Source of the DNA: Desulfatiglans anilini DSM 4660
GTDB lineage: Bacteria; Desulfobacterota; DSM-4660; Desulfatiglandales; Desulfatiglandaceae
Length of the DNA stretch: 64,000 nucleotides
Reading direction: 5' to 3'
Assembly (NCBI RefSeq): GCF_000422285.1
Contig: NZ_AULM01000006.1
Location: 62,001 to 126,000, forward strand
Shown here piece after piece: positions 1-9,093 of the stretch; position 1 is the first letter of the stretch, and each line of letters opens with the position of its first letter. The position numbers were made by a program, and so were the translations under genes. The notes under the pieces were generated by a model that was not told the origin of the DNA, did no database searches, and saw only the letters and a program-made list of their open reading frames with translations.

Positions 1-40
1 GCCGGGGAGGCGGCGGCCGAGCTTGCACGGGCCGCTCCGG

Positions 41-1180
41 TCAGAAGGTCCCGGTGAAAGTGACGGCGGCGCTCAACCCGCGGTAACGCCGGCCGCTTGT
101 GGGGTGGTACCAGGTCTCGTCATCGTCCACGATGAAGCCCTTGACCCCGACCTCTCCACTCAGGTTGGCCAGGAACTGTCGGGCCACGGCGAGCCCGAGG
201 GCGAATTTCTGGCGCTCGCCGACGTAAAGATCCTCCCCTCGAGGGTAATCATTGGCGTCGATCGAGAGGAACTGGGCGAGCCCTTTCAGCGTGGTCCGGG
301 AATCGAGCGCATACCGGCAGAAGAGGTCCGCCACCCATTCGTCCCCGTGGCTGTTCGCCTCCTCCTTCAGAATGCCGCCCGACGGCTCGTCGAAGCGGCT
401 TTTGGCCCTCTGGATGCTTCTCAGACTGACGGAGGTCTCCCAGGGACCGGCCGAATAGTCCAAGCCCACGCCGATCATCATGAAGTCCCCCTCCTCATAA
501 AAGGCCGCATCCCGCACCGTGTCCTGGCCGTAATCGGCGTACTGGGCGAACAGCCGCGCTTGCCAGGCGGATGTCAGCAGATAGTGGACCTCCGCCGACA
601 GGGTGAAGATGTTTCCCGGGTCGTAGTCCTCGACCTCCTCGCTGTAGTCGTAGCTTCCGCGCCACACGTATCCAGCCCCCAGGCCGGCCGCCCAACGCTC
701 CCATTCCCTGCCGAGGACGAGCGTCGGGTTGATGTTGAAACCCTCGCCGAGCTGGGTGATGGAAACGAGATCGGGGTCCAGATACAGCAGCAGATCATCG
801 GCGCTCAGCCGGGTCTCGCCCGTGGGAAGGTTCAGATCGAGCCCGATCAGGATATCGACCGGGAAGCGGCCGATGATCTCGTAGGAGGCATTGATCTTGG
901 TGTCGGCGAAATTCGAGACGGACACGTCATCCCTGCCTTCGGGAGATGTCTCGGTGTACATGACGGCGCTGAGCACCCGCAGGGAAAACGCATCGTAGCG
1001 GCCGGCAACCTCGATGGGCGTGTGGAACTGAAAACCGCTCTCATCCGCATCGCTCCGCCACAGGTCGAAGTGAAAGCCGGTGTGAAGGGTGTATTCGAAC
1101 TCCGCCGCAGAGGCCGGTCCGATGATGCACCATACGCTGACCAGGCACAGGATCCCGATGACGATCTTTAGGGCTTTCAT
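41..1180 (-). CDS. Putative outer-membrane beta-barrel protein
   Basis: The 379-aa product starts with a clear Sec signal peptide: a basic start, a hydrophobic run and a PASA-A cleavage region near residues 24-26. The rest is rich in alternating polar/aromatic strands and ends in Phe (TGTF), the usual terminal residue of outer-membrane barrels. There are no catalytic motifs. The ATG at 1180 is preceded by AGGAGG 12 nt upstream. It lies downstream of the CsgG-like gene on the same strand with a 140-bp gap, so co-expression is possible. The fold is inferred from composition. The transported substrate, if any, cannot be read from the sequence. Confidence 0.6.
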   Translation of the reverse strand: MKALKIVIGILCLVSVWCIIGPASAAEFEYTLHTGFHFDLWRSDADESGFQFHTPIEVAGRYDAFSLRVLSAVMYTETSPEGRDDVSVSNFADTKINASYEIIGRFPVDILIGLDLNLPTGETRLSADDLLLYLDPDLVSITQLGEGFNINPTLVLGREWERWAAGLGAGYVWRGSYDYSEEVEDYDPGNIFTLSAEVHYLLTSAWQARLFAQYADYGQDTVRDAAFYEEGDFMMIGVGLDYSAGPWETSVSLRSIQRAKSRFDEPSGGILKEEANSHGDEWVADLFCRYALDSRTTLKGLAQFLSIDANDYPRGEDLYVGERQKFALGLAVARQFLANLSGEVGVKGFIVDDDETWYHPTSGRRYRGLSAAVTFTGTF

Positions 1181-1320
1181 GGCAGATTTCTTCCTCCTGA
1201 ATAGCCTTGGGTTGCGACCTGCAATGATCGTTTCCTCTGACTCCGCTTGCTCTCAGAGGCTGTTTCCCTGGTGGAGACGGGTTTCCCCCCTTTCGGGGAG
1301 ATCTTTCCTCAGCCCTCGCG

Positions 1321-2268
1321 TCAAGGCTGAAAGCGCTCAGGCGGCGGCGGCGGCTCGGGCAGCGGTTGGGGCAGCTGGTCCAGATCCTGGGGTGTCCGCT
1401 CGCGCCGGATCACCTCGTCGGGTGAGAGACGGTCGGTCAGAGAGGTCCGGTCGCGCAGCGAACGGAGGAAGGCCCCGCTCCGCCGCTTCGGCGGGATGAG
1501 CCCGAGCGACCTCAACTCTTCGAGCGCCTCGGCCGCCGTACCGAAGCCGGGGTCGGCTTCCAGGGCCTTTTCATATAGCTCGGCGGCCTTGGGATAGAGC
1601 CCGCGGTCGCTGGCATCGATCCCTTCGGCGAACCTCAGGAAGGCCTCGAGGCTGATAGTCAGGGGCCGCCGCAGCGCCTCCTCTTCTTCGGTCGACGGTT
1701 CGATCTTCAGGAGGGCCAGGATCCCGAAGAGGATCTCCTTTTCCATACGAAACAACTCGGCCAACGGTCCCTGCGCGGCGGGCTGCCCCAGGATTTGGCT
1801 GTCCGGGACTTCCAGGACGTCGGCCCGGATGTCGATGACAGGGGCACGGTCGGCTGTCATGCCCCCACCGGCAAGCCAGCGGGCCCGGAGAAGCCTGCCC
1901 ACCCTCGGCGCCGTCCCGGTCTCCACCAATCCTGAAACCCCGAGTCCCAGCTCCTCCACCAGGGCCTGCATGCGCACGCGTTCGACGACGCGGAGCGATG
2001 AGACCTGCGTCAAGTCGGTGATCAGCATGACAGCCAACCCCTTCTGGAGCGGATCGAGTTCCGCCGCCCCGGTCCGGTTGGCGAAGTTGAGCACCGCGAT
2101 CGTGTCCGAGGCGGCAGCCGATGCCGCCAGGGCCTTTTCCTGCTGCAGGGCCTCTCTGGCCCACAGCCGCTCCTCTTCCGTGATGACGTGTCCGGCCCAT
2201 GCCGGTGATACGGTCATCAGCAGGATCAGGACGCATCCTGCCAGCGCTTTTCTGCTGCATTTATGCAT
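1321..2268 (-). CDS. CsgG/FlgO-like secreted protein with TPR-like segment
   Basis: This 315-aa protein has an N-terminal signal peptide (about residues 1-25, ending SPAWA-G). A domain at about 55-150 has the CsgG/FlgO look: IAVLNFANRTG, then the segment LQKGLAVMLITDLTQ, then RVVERVRMQALVEELGL. About residues 210-255 form a TPR-like helical pair with the YPKAAELYEKALEADPGFG signature. The C-terminus is Pro-rich and low complexity. Proteins of this kind sit in the periplasm or at the outer membrane and assemble or sense secretion pores. The exact role is not visible. The ATG has GAGG 7 nt upstream. It sits between the PKD-domain gene and the barrel gene on the same strand. Confidence 0.65.
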   Translation of the reverse strand: MHKCSRKALAGCVLILLMTVSPAWAGHVITEEERLWAREALQQEKALAASAAASDTIAVLNFANRTGAAELDPLQKGLAVMLITDLTQVSSLRVVERVRMQALVEELGLGVSGLVETGTAPRVGRLLRARWLAGGGMTADRAPVIDIRADVLEVPDSQILGQPAAQGPLAELFRMEKEILFGILALLKIEPSTEEEEALRRPLTISLEAFLRFAEGIDASDRGLYPKAAELYEKALEADPGFGTAAEALEELRSLGLIPPKRRSGAFLRSLRDRTSLTDRLSPDEVIRRERTPQDLDQLPQPLPEPPPPPERFQP

Positions 2269-2503
2269 GTGGGGACCTCACCGTTTTTTGTCTGGATTTA
2301 TTGGTCTGTGCACTTGATTTCAACTTCCATACGGAAGGGACTTTTCAAGCCTGTCTGCGCCTCATCCGCCCGGTTGCTCGTGGGGCGGCTTGCAGGTCTT
2401 CTCGGTAAAACAGTTTGATCCTATGAGCATCTCCCAAGCATCTTCCTTTCCGGATTGCAGAAGACGCCATTGCCGGCTCCTCCTGTCCGGATGATGGATC
2501 CGG

Positions 2504-4990
2504 TCAGGGGCGGCGCCGTGTTTTCCCCAGGCCTTCGGGCGGCAGGGGCGGCGGAGGACCGTCATAGGTGCCCATTCCCGCTTCTGTGGTCTTCGAGCCG
2601 TTCGAAAGTGCCGCAGGTTCCGGCGGTATCAGGAGTTCCACATCCTCGGGGGTCAGGTTTTCGATCCAGTAACCCCGTCCCATCCGCAGCCCCGAAGCGA
2701 TGGCATACTGCCCCGTTGCGCTGTCGTATTCCAGGATCACCCGGCTCGTCAACGTGTTTTCCTCGGCGGTGACAGGGATGAGCGACTCTTCTGTCCCGTC
2801 GCTGACCAGGATCCGGTCGTTCCAGCCGACATCGAAGAAGAAAGGGCCGGCGAGCTGGTTCCAGCCCGGGTGCAGAAGGACCCTGCAGGGCCGGCGGATG
2901 GAGGCCGGTGTGCCGGTGATATCCAGCGTGGCCGGGTCGCGGGCAATCGCCCAGTAACCGCGTCCCGGAACGCAGGCCTGCTCGGCCCCCCACCCCGGGC
3001 CGACGATTTCGATGTTTTTACCGGTCTCAGGATCCCAGCGGAAAAGCCTGAAGCGCTTAATATCGTATGGCCCGAGCTGTGCCGTGATCTGATGCAGGAG
3101 ATCCGGGTCCGCCTCGACCGGAAAGCCGACCTCCGAGTAGGCACCGGAGGGCAGGGTCAGCCTGAAGGTCCTCGGGCTTCGGTCATCCACGGTGATGGTC
3201 ACCGTATCCGAAGAGGCCAGAGCGGAGGCGTCGCGGACCTCCAGTTCGAAATCGAGCCTGGCCCCTTCAAGAGGCACCATCGGGGCGGTGAAGGTCGCTA
3301 TGGCGGTTTCCGCTCCGGACAGGCTCACAGGGGTGCCACCCGTCTGCCGCCACCTGAAGGCCGCGATGGGATAGAAAGGATCGGACGGGCGTGAGAGCGA
3401 TCCATCCAGGGTAACCCTGGTTCCTTCGTCGACAAACTGATCGGGTCCGGCCTCAGCGACGGGCGGCAACGGCAGGTCTGTCACCCGCACCAGGGCCATG
3501 TCGGCACCCTGAAGACCAGCCGAGTCGGTCACCACCAGGAGGAAGGCCAGCAAACGGCCCAGGGCGCCTCCCAGGGGCGCCGTAAAGGACGCCACGGCGG
3601 ATTCTGCGCCGCTCAGGGCCACAGGCAGGCCCCCCACCTGAATCCACTGGTAGGACACAATGGGGGCGGCCGGGTCCCACGGCGCGGAGGCGCTTCCGTC
3701 CAGGGTGACCAATGAGCCTTCTTCCGCGCTTTGGTCAGGTCCGGCCGCGGCGGTGGGCGGCTTGCGCGCGGAGATGACCCGGTATGCCTGCACCGGGACG
3801 TCGTCCTGGACGGTTTCATAGGCTGCCAGGACGCTCACGTCCAGGGGGTTGTAGGCCAGGGCAGGCCGGGTATCGCGGCCGCCGGTCGCTGCGACGGCGA
3901 TCTCGAGACCGTCCGCCGCGCCCTCGGCATCCAGGAACCGGCCGTAGACATCCCAACCGGTGAGCTCCCCCCCGCGGTCGTCCTGCCAGGCGGTCAGGAA
4001 GCGCCGCCCGGTTTCGAGGAAAACCACCGCCGGATCGAAGGCCTCAGCGGCCGTGTCGGAGATCGGAAAATCGTCCCCGATCAAATCGCCTTCAGAGCCG
4101 ACCAAACGCCCGAAGATGTCGGCACCCCGTGCCTCGGCATTGCGTCCGTCCGTCCACACCGCCAGATAACGGCCGCCCAGCCGGTCGAAGGCCACGGCGG
4201 GCAGGGTCTGGTCGGCATCGGCCGCTGTGAGGATCCGTTCATCTCCGATCAGTGCCCCGCCGGCCTCGACAAGACGACCGTGGATATCCCAGCCGGTCGA
4301 GTCCGCGTTCAGGTCATCCTGCCATATGACGAGGCTGCGGCCGCTGGCGGGGTCGCAGGCGACGGCCGGAAAGGCCTGTAGGCGTACCTCCTCGTTGGAC
4401 GGTGTCAGCAGAAAGGCCTCCTCCTGAACCAAGGTCCCGTTCGCATCCACTTCGCGGGCCGCAATCGCCTGATTGCAGATCTGGGTGGGACCGAGGCTGT
4501 AGCAGGCCCGAGTCTGCCAGACGACGAGGCATAGGCCGTCGCTGCAGGCAACCTGCGGGGCCATTTCACCCTGACTGACGTATCCTGTGATGGGGATCCT
4601 CCCTTCGAGGGGCAGGCCGTCCGGGGCAACCAGCCGTCCAAGGACCCGCCAGTACCGTATATTGGTATCCGGGAGGAAAGCGGATTCGCTCCAGACCGCC
4701 AGGAAATGCCCGTTCTCGCTGATGCGGTCGACGGCCGGGAACTGCCGCATCACCGCGCCGTCCATTCCAGAGAGGCGGACTGGATCTCCGGCCGGCTCTC
4801 CGGCAGCGTCCCGGAGCTCCCCGTAAATGCTCGACGTGGCATTGAAGACGTCTGCAAATACCGATAGGTAGCTGTTGTTGACGGGGTCATGGGCCACCGC
4901 CGGCTGGTAGGCGTCTGGGGCGGCTGCCACGCCTGGCGGCAGCAACAAGGCCACCCAACATCCCAGTGCGCAAAGCAGTGTCTTTTTCAT
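2504..4990 (-). CDS. Secreted PKD-domain protein with repeated WQDD-type N-terminal blades
   Basis: The 828-aa product starts with MKKTLL and a signal peptide. I chose this start over an in-frame ATG 18 nt upstream because GAGG sits 5 nt before it. Residues about 40-390 contain repeats of a motif around LVVWQD/LAVWTDGR, DIYGRLV and IGDE, resembling blades of a propeller-like extracellular domain. Two PKD/REJ-like domains follow, each opening with AGPDQ and VTLDGS. About 200 C-terminal residues carry repeated GRGYWA/GRGYWIE segments, typical of surface proteins in sulfate reducers and relatives. It is probably exported and binds a surface or polymer. No enzymatic site was recognised. It lies upstream of the CsgG-like gene on the same strand. 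Confidence 0.65.
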   Translation of the reverse strand: MKKTLLCALGCWVALLLPPGVAAAPDAYQPAVAHDPVNNSYLSVFADVFNATSSIYGELRDAAGEPAGDPVRLSGMDGAVMRQFPAVDRISENGHFLAVWSESAFLPDTNIRYWRVLGRLVAPDGLPLEGRIPITGYVSQGEMAPQVACSDGLCLVVWQTRACYSLGPTQICNQAIAAREVDANGTLVQEEAFLLTPSNEEVRLQAFPAVACDPASGRSLVIWQDDLNADSTGWDIHGRLVEAGGALIGDERILTAADADQTLPAVAFDRLGGRYLAVWTDGRNAEARGADIFGRLVGSEGDLIGDDFPISDTAAEAFDPAVVFLETGRRFLTAWQDDRGGELTGWDVYGRFLDAEGAADGLEIAVAATGGRDTRPALAYNPLDVSVLAAYETVQDDVPVQAYRVISARKPPTAAAGPDQSAEEGSLVTLDGSASAPWDPAAPIVSYQWIQVGGLPVALSGAESAVASFTAPLGGALGRLLAFLLVVTDSAGLQGADMALVRVTDLPLPPVAEAGPDQFVDEGTRVTLDGSLSRPSDPFYPIAAFRWRQTGGTPVSLSGAETAIATFTAPMVPLEGARLDFELEVRDASALASSDTVTITVDDRSPRTFRLTLPSGAYSEVGFPVEADPDLLHQITAQLGPYDIKRFRLFRWDPETGKNIEIVGPGWGAEQACVPGRGYWAIARDPATLDITGTPASIRRPCRVLLHPGWNQLAGPFFFDVGWNDRILVSDGTEESLIPVTAEENTLTSRVILEYDSATGQYAIASGLRMGRGYWIENLTPEDVELLIPPEPAALSNGSKTTEAGMGTYDGPPPPLPPEGLGKTRRRP

Positions 4991-5153
4991 GGCATCCTCA
5001 TCGTTCATCCTTCTAAGGGTCTCATGGTGATCGGATCAGTGAACGGTTTGTGTTTCAGGTCTCGAAACGTGTCTGCGCCTGGCACCTTCTTGATGAATTT
5101 GAAACAGGCTGTTCCGTGGGCGAGGGCGCCTGAAGATTACCTTCCCGACGGAG

Positions 5154-5933
5154 TCAGAAGTCCATGACGAATACCTTGGCCGATTCCCCGGCACCGTAGG
5201 GACCGAACAGGATGGAATCGGCTGTCCCCTGCACCTTGAAAAAATAGGACGCCTCGGAATCGAGGCGGTTCTGCACGGCCCAGGCCAGGTAGGACCTTTC
5301 CCGAAGCGCCAGCTGCATCCCTTTGACCGGGTAGGACAGAACCGATCGCTCGGGGAGGCTCCCCCTCGGCCCGACGGCCTGGAAGGTGATCTCGGCCGGT
5401 CCGGCTATCCCTGCCATGGCCCCTTCCCAGGGCGCCTCGACCGGCCCCGCCTCGAACCAGGTTCCGAGGGTGGGGGACGCATGCACCTCGATCCGGTAAT
5501 CCGCCAGGGCCGCCGCCGGGGGAGCGGAGTGCAGACGGGCGACGATCTTGGCCGCCGGGCTCGCCCCCTGGAGGGCCGTCACCTGGGCCCCCTTGAGCGG
5601 CGTGGGGAGGGTGTCCGCCGGGGGTGCCGCGCCGCCGCTCACGAACAGCGCCACGGGGAATCCTCGTCCTCGTTTTGCCTGAACGGTGATCGCCAGCAGG
5701 GCGAGGCCATAGCGCACGCTGGGGGTGGAAAACGCTTCGCCGCTCCCCAGGATCGCCCACAGGGCCGTCCGGGGATCGACCAGGACCTCTCTCGCCTCTA
5801 TCCAGGCCGCCTTCTCGACGTCGTCCACCCAGAGATGCGCGCCGGCCTCGATCCCATAGGTCTTGAGTTCGGCCGGCAGGGGCTTGACCGCATCTTCCGA
5901 CCCGCTCAAGGAGGTGATCCATATCCGTTTCAT
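5154..5933 (-). CDS. Hypothetical protein, unrecognised family
   Basis: This is a 259-aa protein with no signal peptide or membrane segment. The start MKRIWITSL is preferred over upstream in-frame codons because AAAGGCGGT lies just upstream. The N-terminal half (residues 1-120) alternates hydrophobic strands with helices, with W-rich segments (HLWVDD, AAWIEAREV, ALWAILGSGEAF), a layout that could be a Rossmann-like or TIR-like alpha/beta domain; that is only a fold guess. The C-terminal half is beta-rich and ends in Phe. It lies about 850 bp beyond the last T6SS gene on the same strand, separated by a plus-strand gene, so a link to secretion is possible but unproven. Confidence 0.5.
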   Translation of the reverse strand: MKRIWITSLSGSEDAVKPLPAELKTYGIEAGAHLWVDDVEKAAWIEAREVLVDPRTALWAILGSGEAFSTPSVRYGLALLAITVQAKRGRGFPVALFVSGGAAPPADTLPTPLKGAQVTALQGASPAAKIVARLHSAPPAAALADYRIEVHASPTLGTWFEAGPVEAPWEGAMAGIAGPAEITFQAVGPRGSLPERSVLSYPVKGMQLALRERSYLAWAVQNRLDSEASYFFKVQGTADSILFGPYGAGESAKVFVMDF

Positions 5934-6096
5934 CGGTGCACCGCCTTTCCATTGCCTACAAAACCGCAAACCCCGCTTTTTTGTCTTTTCTACCGCGCGG
6001 GAGGAAGGTTATAGTTTCAGGGTATCTCCGTTTTCAGGTTTGCTGGAAGCCCTCCGGCCTTCAACCGATGCCTCCGGATGGACACATGGAGACGCC

Positions 6097-6654
6097 ATGA
6101 ATCAACACCGTATCGGTCTGGTCATCGCGGCCCTTGGCATCCTCTGCGCCCTGATCAGCCTGGTTGTGGTCATCGTCCTCTCGCCGCTCGAAGGGATTCT
6201 TCTCACCCTCGTGTTTACGGGCATCTGCGGGGCCGTATACTGGAGTGTCCTCCGCCCGATTCTGCATGACCGGGCGCTCCAGAAGCGGGGCCTTCCGGCC
6301 TCGGCCGTCATCCTCGACGCGCTGGACACGGGCACCACCGTCAATCGCAACCCCAAGGTCGACCTGCTGCTCGAGATCCGCCCCGGAGAGGGCGGTGCGT
6401 CCTATCAGGCCCGGGCCACTCCGGTCGTCTCCCGGCTTCAGGCATCGCTTCTGCAGCCGGGAACGGCGGTCGAGGTCAAGATCGATCCGCGCGACAGGAA
6501 GCGCGTGGCCCTCGCCTCGGTGAGTACGTCAGGCGGCCTGTCCCGTGACCCCGCGGAGTCCAGGCTCGAACGCCTGCAGGATCTCCATCGAAAGGGCCTT
6601 ATCACCGAGGCCGAATACCGCCGCAAGCGGGAGGAGATCCTCCGCGGGCTTTGA
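6097..6654 (+). CDS. Small membrane protein with C-terminal SHOCT domain
   Basis: The 185-aa product starts with MNQHRIGLV. Two N-terminal transmembrane helices (about residues 7-27 and 33-53) are followed by a beta-rich soluble domain resembling DUF3592-like modules (PASAVILD through VEVKIDPRD). A C-terminal SHOCT helix (RLERLQDLHRKGLITEAEY) follows, with the usual G-L-I-T-x-x-E-[FY] pattern. SHOCT domains are thought to mediate oligomerisation. It is the only plus-strand gene between the envelope genes and the T6SS operon, and it converges with the PAAR-like gene. Function unknown. Confidence 0.7.
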   Translation: MNQHRIGLVIAALGILCALISLVVVIVLSPLEGILLTLVFTGICGAVYWSVLRPILHDRALQKRGLPASAVILDALDTGTTVNRNPKVDLLLEIRPGEGGASYQARATPVVSRLQASLLQPGTAVEVKIDPRDRKRVALASVSTSGGLSRDPAESRLERLQDLHRKGLITEAEYRRKREEILRGL

Positions 6655-6782
6655 TCTCTGCCGGGGGCTGCGGGTTCCTCCTTTGGACCTGCAGGAGCGC
6701 TGCGAACCTCCGGCTGGGGGACCTCTCCGCCTCACCTCAGAAGTCCTTGCCGCTCTTGTCGCGATTGCTTCGCCGGCCCCTT

Positions 6783-7187
6783 TCAGGGTGCGAGCAGGAT
6801 CACCTTCGTCTGGCTCGGGACGAGGCGCATCCCGGGGGCGTTGGTGCTGTTCTGGATGCTGGCGCTCGTCAGCCGGGTCGCGGGCATCCCTTCGAAAAGC
6901 ACGGTGAAGGCCCCGGTCAGGTGGCGCTGGGGCCCCATGACCGTCCCGGAGGCGACGCCCATGGAGACGCCGGGGTTGTCGCCGTTCGTCATGGGGATCA
7001 TGGTGCCGAGATTGTGCGCCGGCATGCACATGATGAAGGTCTTCTTGCAGGCCGTTCCCGGGTTGGCGGTCGGGCCCATGGCGATATTGGGATAGGGGAC
7101 CGGGATCGGCGGTGCGGGAGGCGCCGGTGTCAGGCACACATCCGGAAAGGCCATATCCATCCCCATCATCTGCGTATTGGCGAACAT
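6783..7187 (-). CDS. DUF4150 PAAR-like T6SS spike tip protein
   Basis: This 134-aa protein matches the DUF4150/PAAR-like pattern: an N-terminal MAFPDVCLTPAPP-type stretch, then PNIAMGP, several Cys/Met/Gly-rich strands, and a conserved NSTNAPGM near the C-terminus. Such proteins cap the VgrG spike and carry effectors. The RBS GGAGG overlaps the stop codon of the preceding DUF3540 gene, so translation is probably coupled. It is the last gene of the T6SS operon. There is no C-terminal toxin extension, so it would act as a bare tip. Confidence 0.85.
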   Translation of the reverse strand: MFANTQMMGMDMAFPDVCLTPAPPAPPIPVPYPNIAMGPTANPGTACKKTFIMCMPAHNLGTMIPMTNGDNPGVSMGVASGTVMGPQRHLTGAFTVLFEGMPATRLTSASIQNSTNAPGMRLVPSQTKVILLAP

Positions 7188-7196
7188 CGCGCCCTC

Positions 7197-7847
7197 CTAT
7201 CCGATGTGGATCCTCTCCCCATCCACCTTGACGTCTTCCCGGGCGGTCAACATGGCATAGCGGCCTTTGAAGGAAAGCCACTTTCGGGCGAAATAGTCGA
7301 GGCTGCCCGCCTTGACGTGCTCCGACTCCTCGATCACGCGGTAGGAGCGCCTGGCCTTTTGCGTGAGGCGCTCCGCCACCGATTCGAGTACGCCCGCCAG
7401 GACCTTGACCCGGGCCGCCTGGATCTCCAGAAAGGACCCGAGGAAGGCGCCCCGATCCATGGTGATCTCCCCGCGGGCCGCATGCACTTCGAGGGTGGAA
7501 GCCGCCAGTTGGATGTCCTGGTTAGTGCCGAGATCGATGCCCTCCTGGGAGACGAGGCTCAGGCGGCCCTGAGAGACTCGGATCGCCGCCGGCCGGTCGA
7601 ACCGGATCTCCAGCCCTTCGTCCTGCCGGCGCTCCAGCACGGCAAGGATGTAGGCAGCGCCGTCCGGATCGGCGCAGACAAGGACCTTGTCGCCGGGCTG
7701 CGGACGGATCAGGCAGCCCACAGCCTGCCTGGCTTGGACCAGCCCGGACGGGGTCTCGACGAGGCAGCCGTCCGCCTGGACCTTCTGAATCTTTCCATAT
7801 TCCTGAAAGACGGGGAAAGGGCCGCTTCTGGCGGCGAGGTTTTCCAT
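7197..7847 (-). CDS. DUF3540 domain protein (T6SS spike-associated)
   Basis: The 216-aa protein starts at MENLAAR, with AGGAGG 9 nt upstream. An in-frame extension to about 8147 is rejected because it overlaps the pentapeptide gene and reads as low-quality Arg/Pro/Thr-rich sequence. The N-terminal half has an OB-like beta domain (QPGDKVLVCADPDGAAYILAVL) like the base of VgrG. The C-terminal half resembles a short beta-helix region. DUF3540 proteins occur with DUF2169, DUF4150 and pentapeptide proteins in T6SS loci and probably help mount cargo on the spike. Exact role inferred. Confidence 0.75.
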   Translation of the reverse strand: MENLAARSGPFPVFQEYGKIQKVQADGCLVETPSGLVQARQAVGCLIRPQPGDKVLVCADPDGAAYILAVLERRQDEGLEIRFDRPAAIRVSQGRLSLVSQEGIDLGTNQDIQLAASTLEVHAARGEITMDRGAFLGSFLEIQAARVKVLAGVLESVAERLTQKARRSYRVIEESEHVKAGSLDYFARKWLSFKGRYAMLTAREDVKVDGERIHIG

Positions 7848-7935
7848 GGTCGTTCCCTCCTGGGGGCCGGCGCTTCCTTCCTTCGGTGCACCGGTCGTCG
7901 TGGCCGCCGCTTGGCGACCTGGGGTTGTCTGTGGA

Positions 7936-9093
7936 TCAGGGGCCCTTGCGCATCGGGTTTTTGGGGTCGCCGGGGGTGGGCTGCCAGTCTTCCGCCGCGG
8001 CCCGGTCCGCGTCCGTCGGGAGCGCGGCGGCGCGGTCGGCACCGTTCCACAGCGTGTAATTCTCCGCAACCCGGTGCAGGTTCGTGCGGTAAAGGCCGGC
8101 CCGGGACAGGTCCGCCCCGGACAGGTCCGCATGGCTGAAATCACCATAGGTCAGATCCGCCCCCGTGAAGCGCGCAGCCCGGCAGCAGGCCTTGACGAAA
8201 ATGCCGCCTGCCGCTTGGACCCCCGACAGGTCGGCGAGCGTCAGGTCGGCCTCTTCGAAGGAGGCCTGAAGCAAAAACGCGCCGCGCAGGGAGGCTTTTG
8301 CCATCTGCGCCTTCATGAAGATCGCGTAGCGCCCCTGGATCCGGTCGAGGACGGCGCCCGAAAGATCGGCCTCCATGAAGCTTGCCTGGGTCAGATCGGC
8401 CCCGGCCAGATTGGCGCCCTTGAGGTCGGCGCCGATGAACTGCGTCATCGCCAGGTCCATACCGCTCAGGTCCATGCCGGTCAATACGGCATCCTTCAAA
8501 AAGGCCCGCAGGAAACGCGCGCCTGCAAGCCTGACACCCTGCAGGTCGGTTCCGAAAAAGACCGTCTGCTCCAGTTCCGCGCCGCTCAGATCGGCATCGC
8601 GCAGGGGGGTTTCGTAGAGGGCGGCCCGATGGAGCCGTGCCCTTGCCAGGGTGGCTCCCGAAAGGTCCGATTCGATAACCTTCACGACCCGCAGGTCCGC
8701 GCCGCTCAGATCGGCATCGCCGAGATCGCAGTGCAGGACATGGGCGTCGGTCAGATCCGCCCCCCGGAGGTCGGTCCGCATCAGCCGCCCCTTTTCGAGG
8801 ACGGCCTGGTGCAGATCGGCCCCGCCCATGGCGGCACCGGAAAGGTCACAGTCGACCAGGACCGCTTCTCTCAGACGGGCCCGTTCGAGGCGGGCGCCTT
8901 GAAACGAGACGCGCTCGAAGATCCCCCCGTTGAGATCCGCCCCTTCGAGGTCCATTCCGCTGCAGTCGGCGTGGCAGACGAGTTCGCCCAACTGCACGAG
9001 CCGCTCCAGATCGGCGCGGGTCGGCCGGACCGGCGCGGTCTTCTTGAGCCCCGGATAGGAGCGCATGCGTGCGATCAGTTCGTCCAGATTCAT
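7936..9093 (-). CDS. Pentapeptide-repeat protein (T6SS cargo or adaptor candidate)
   Basis: The 385-aa protein is mostly built of A(D/N)LxG-type pentapeptides (for example ADLSGADL, ADLKGANL), predicted to fold as a right-handed quadrilateral beta-helix. The first 50 or so residues are helical and non-repetitive. The ATG overlaps the TGA of the upstream DUF2169 gene as ATGA, so translation is coupled. An alternative ATG lies 18 nt upstream at 9111. It has no signal peptide, no enzymatic domain and no obvious toxin tail. It sits in the VgrG-PAAR interval, where effectors and their loaders usually lie. Confidence 0.8.
   Translation of the reverse strand: MNLDELIARMRSYPGLKKTAPVRPTRADLERLVQLGELVCHADCSGMDLEGADLNGGIFERVSFQGARLERARLREAVLVDCDLSGAAMGGADLHQAVLEKGRLMRTDLRGADLTDAHVLHCDLGDADLSGADLRVVKVIESDLSGATLARARLHRAALYETPLRDADLSGAELEQTVFFGTDLQGVRLAGARFLRAFLKDAVLTGMDLSGMDLAMTQFIGADLKGANLAGADLTQASFMEADLSGAVLDRIQGRYAIFMKAQMAKASLRGAFLLQASFEEADLTLADLSGVQAAGGIFVKACCRAARFTGADLTYGDFSHADLSGADLSRAGLYRTNLHRVAENYTLWNGADRAAALPTDADRAAAEDWQPTPGDPKNPMRKGP

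Noticed and set aside
7848..8147. N-terminal extension of the DUF3540 protein
   Set aside because: The extra 100 residues are Arg/Pro/Thr-rich, overlap the pentapeptide gene in another frame, and the ATG at 7847 has a far better RBS.
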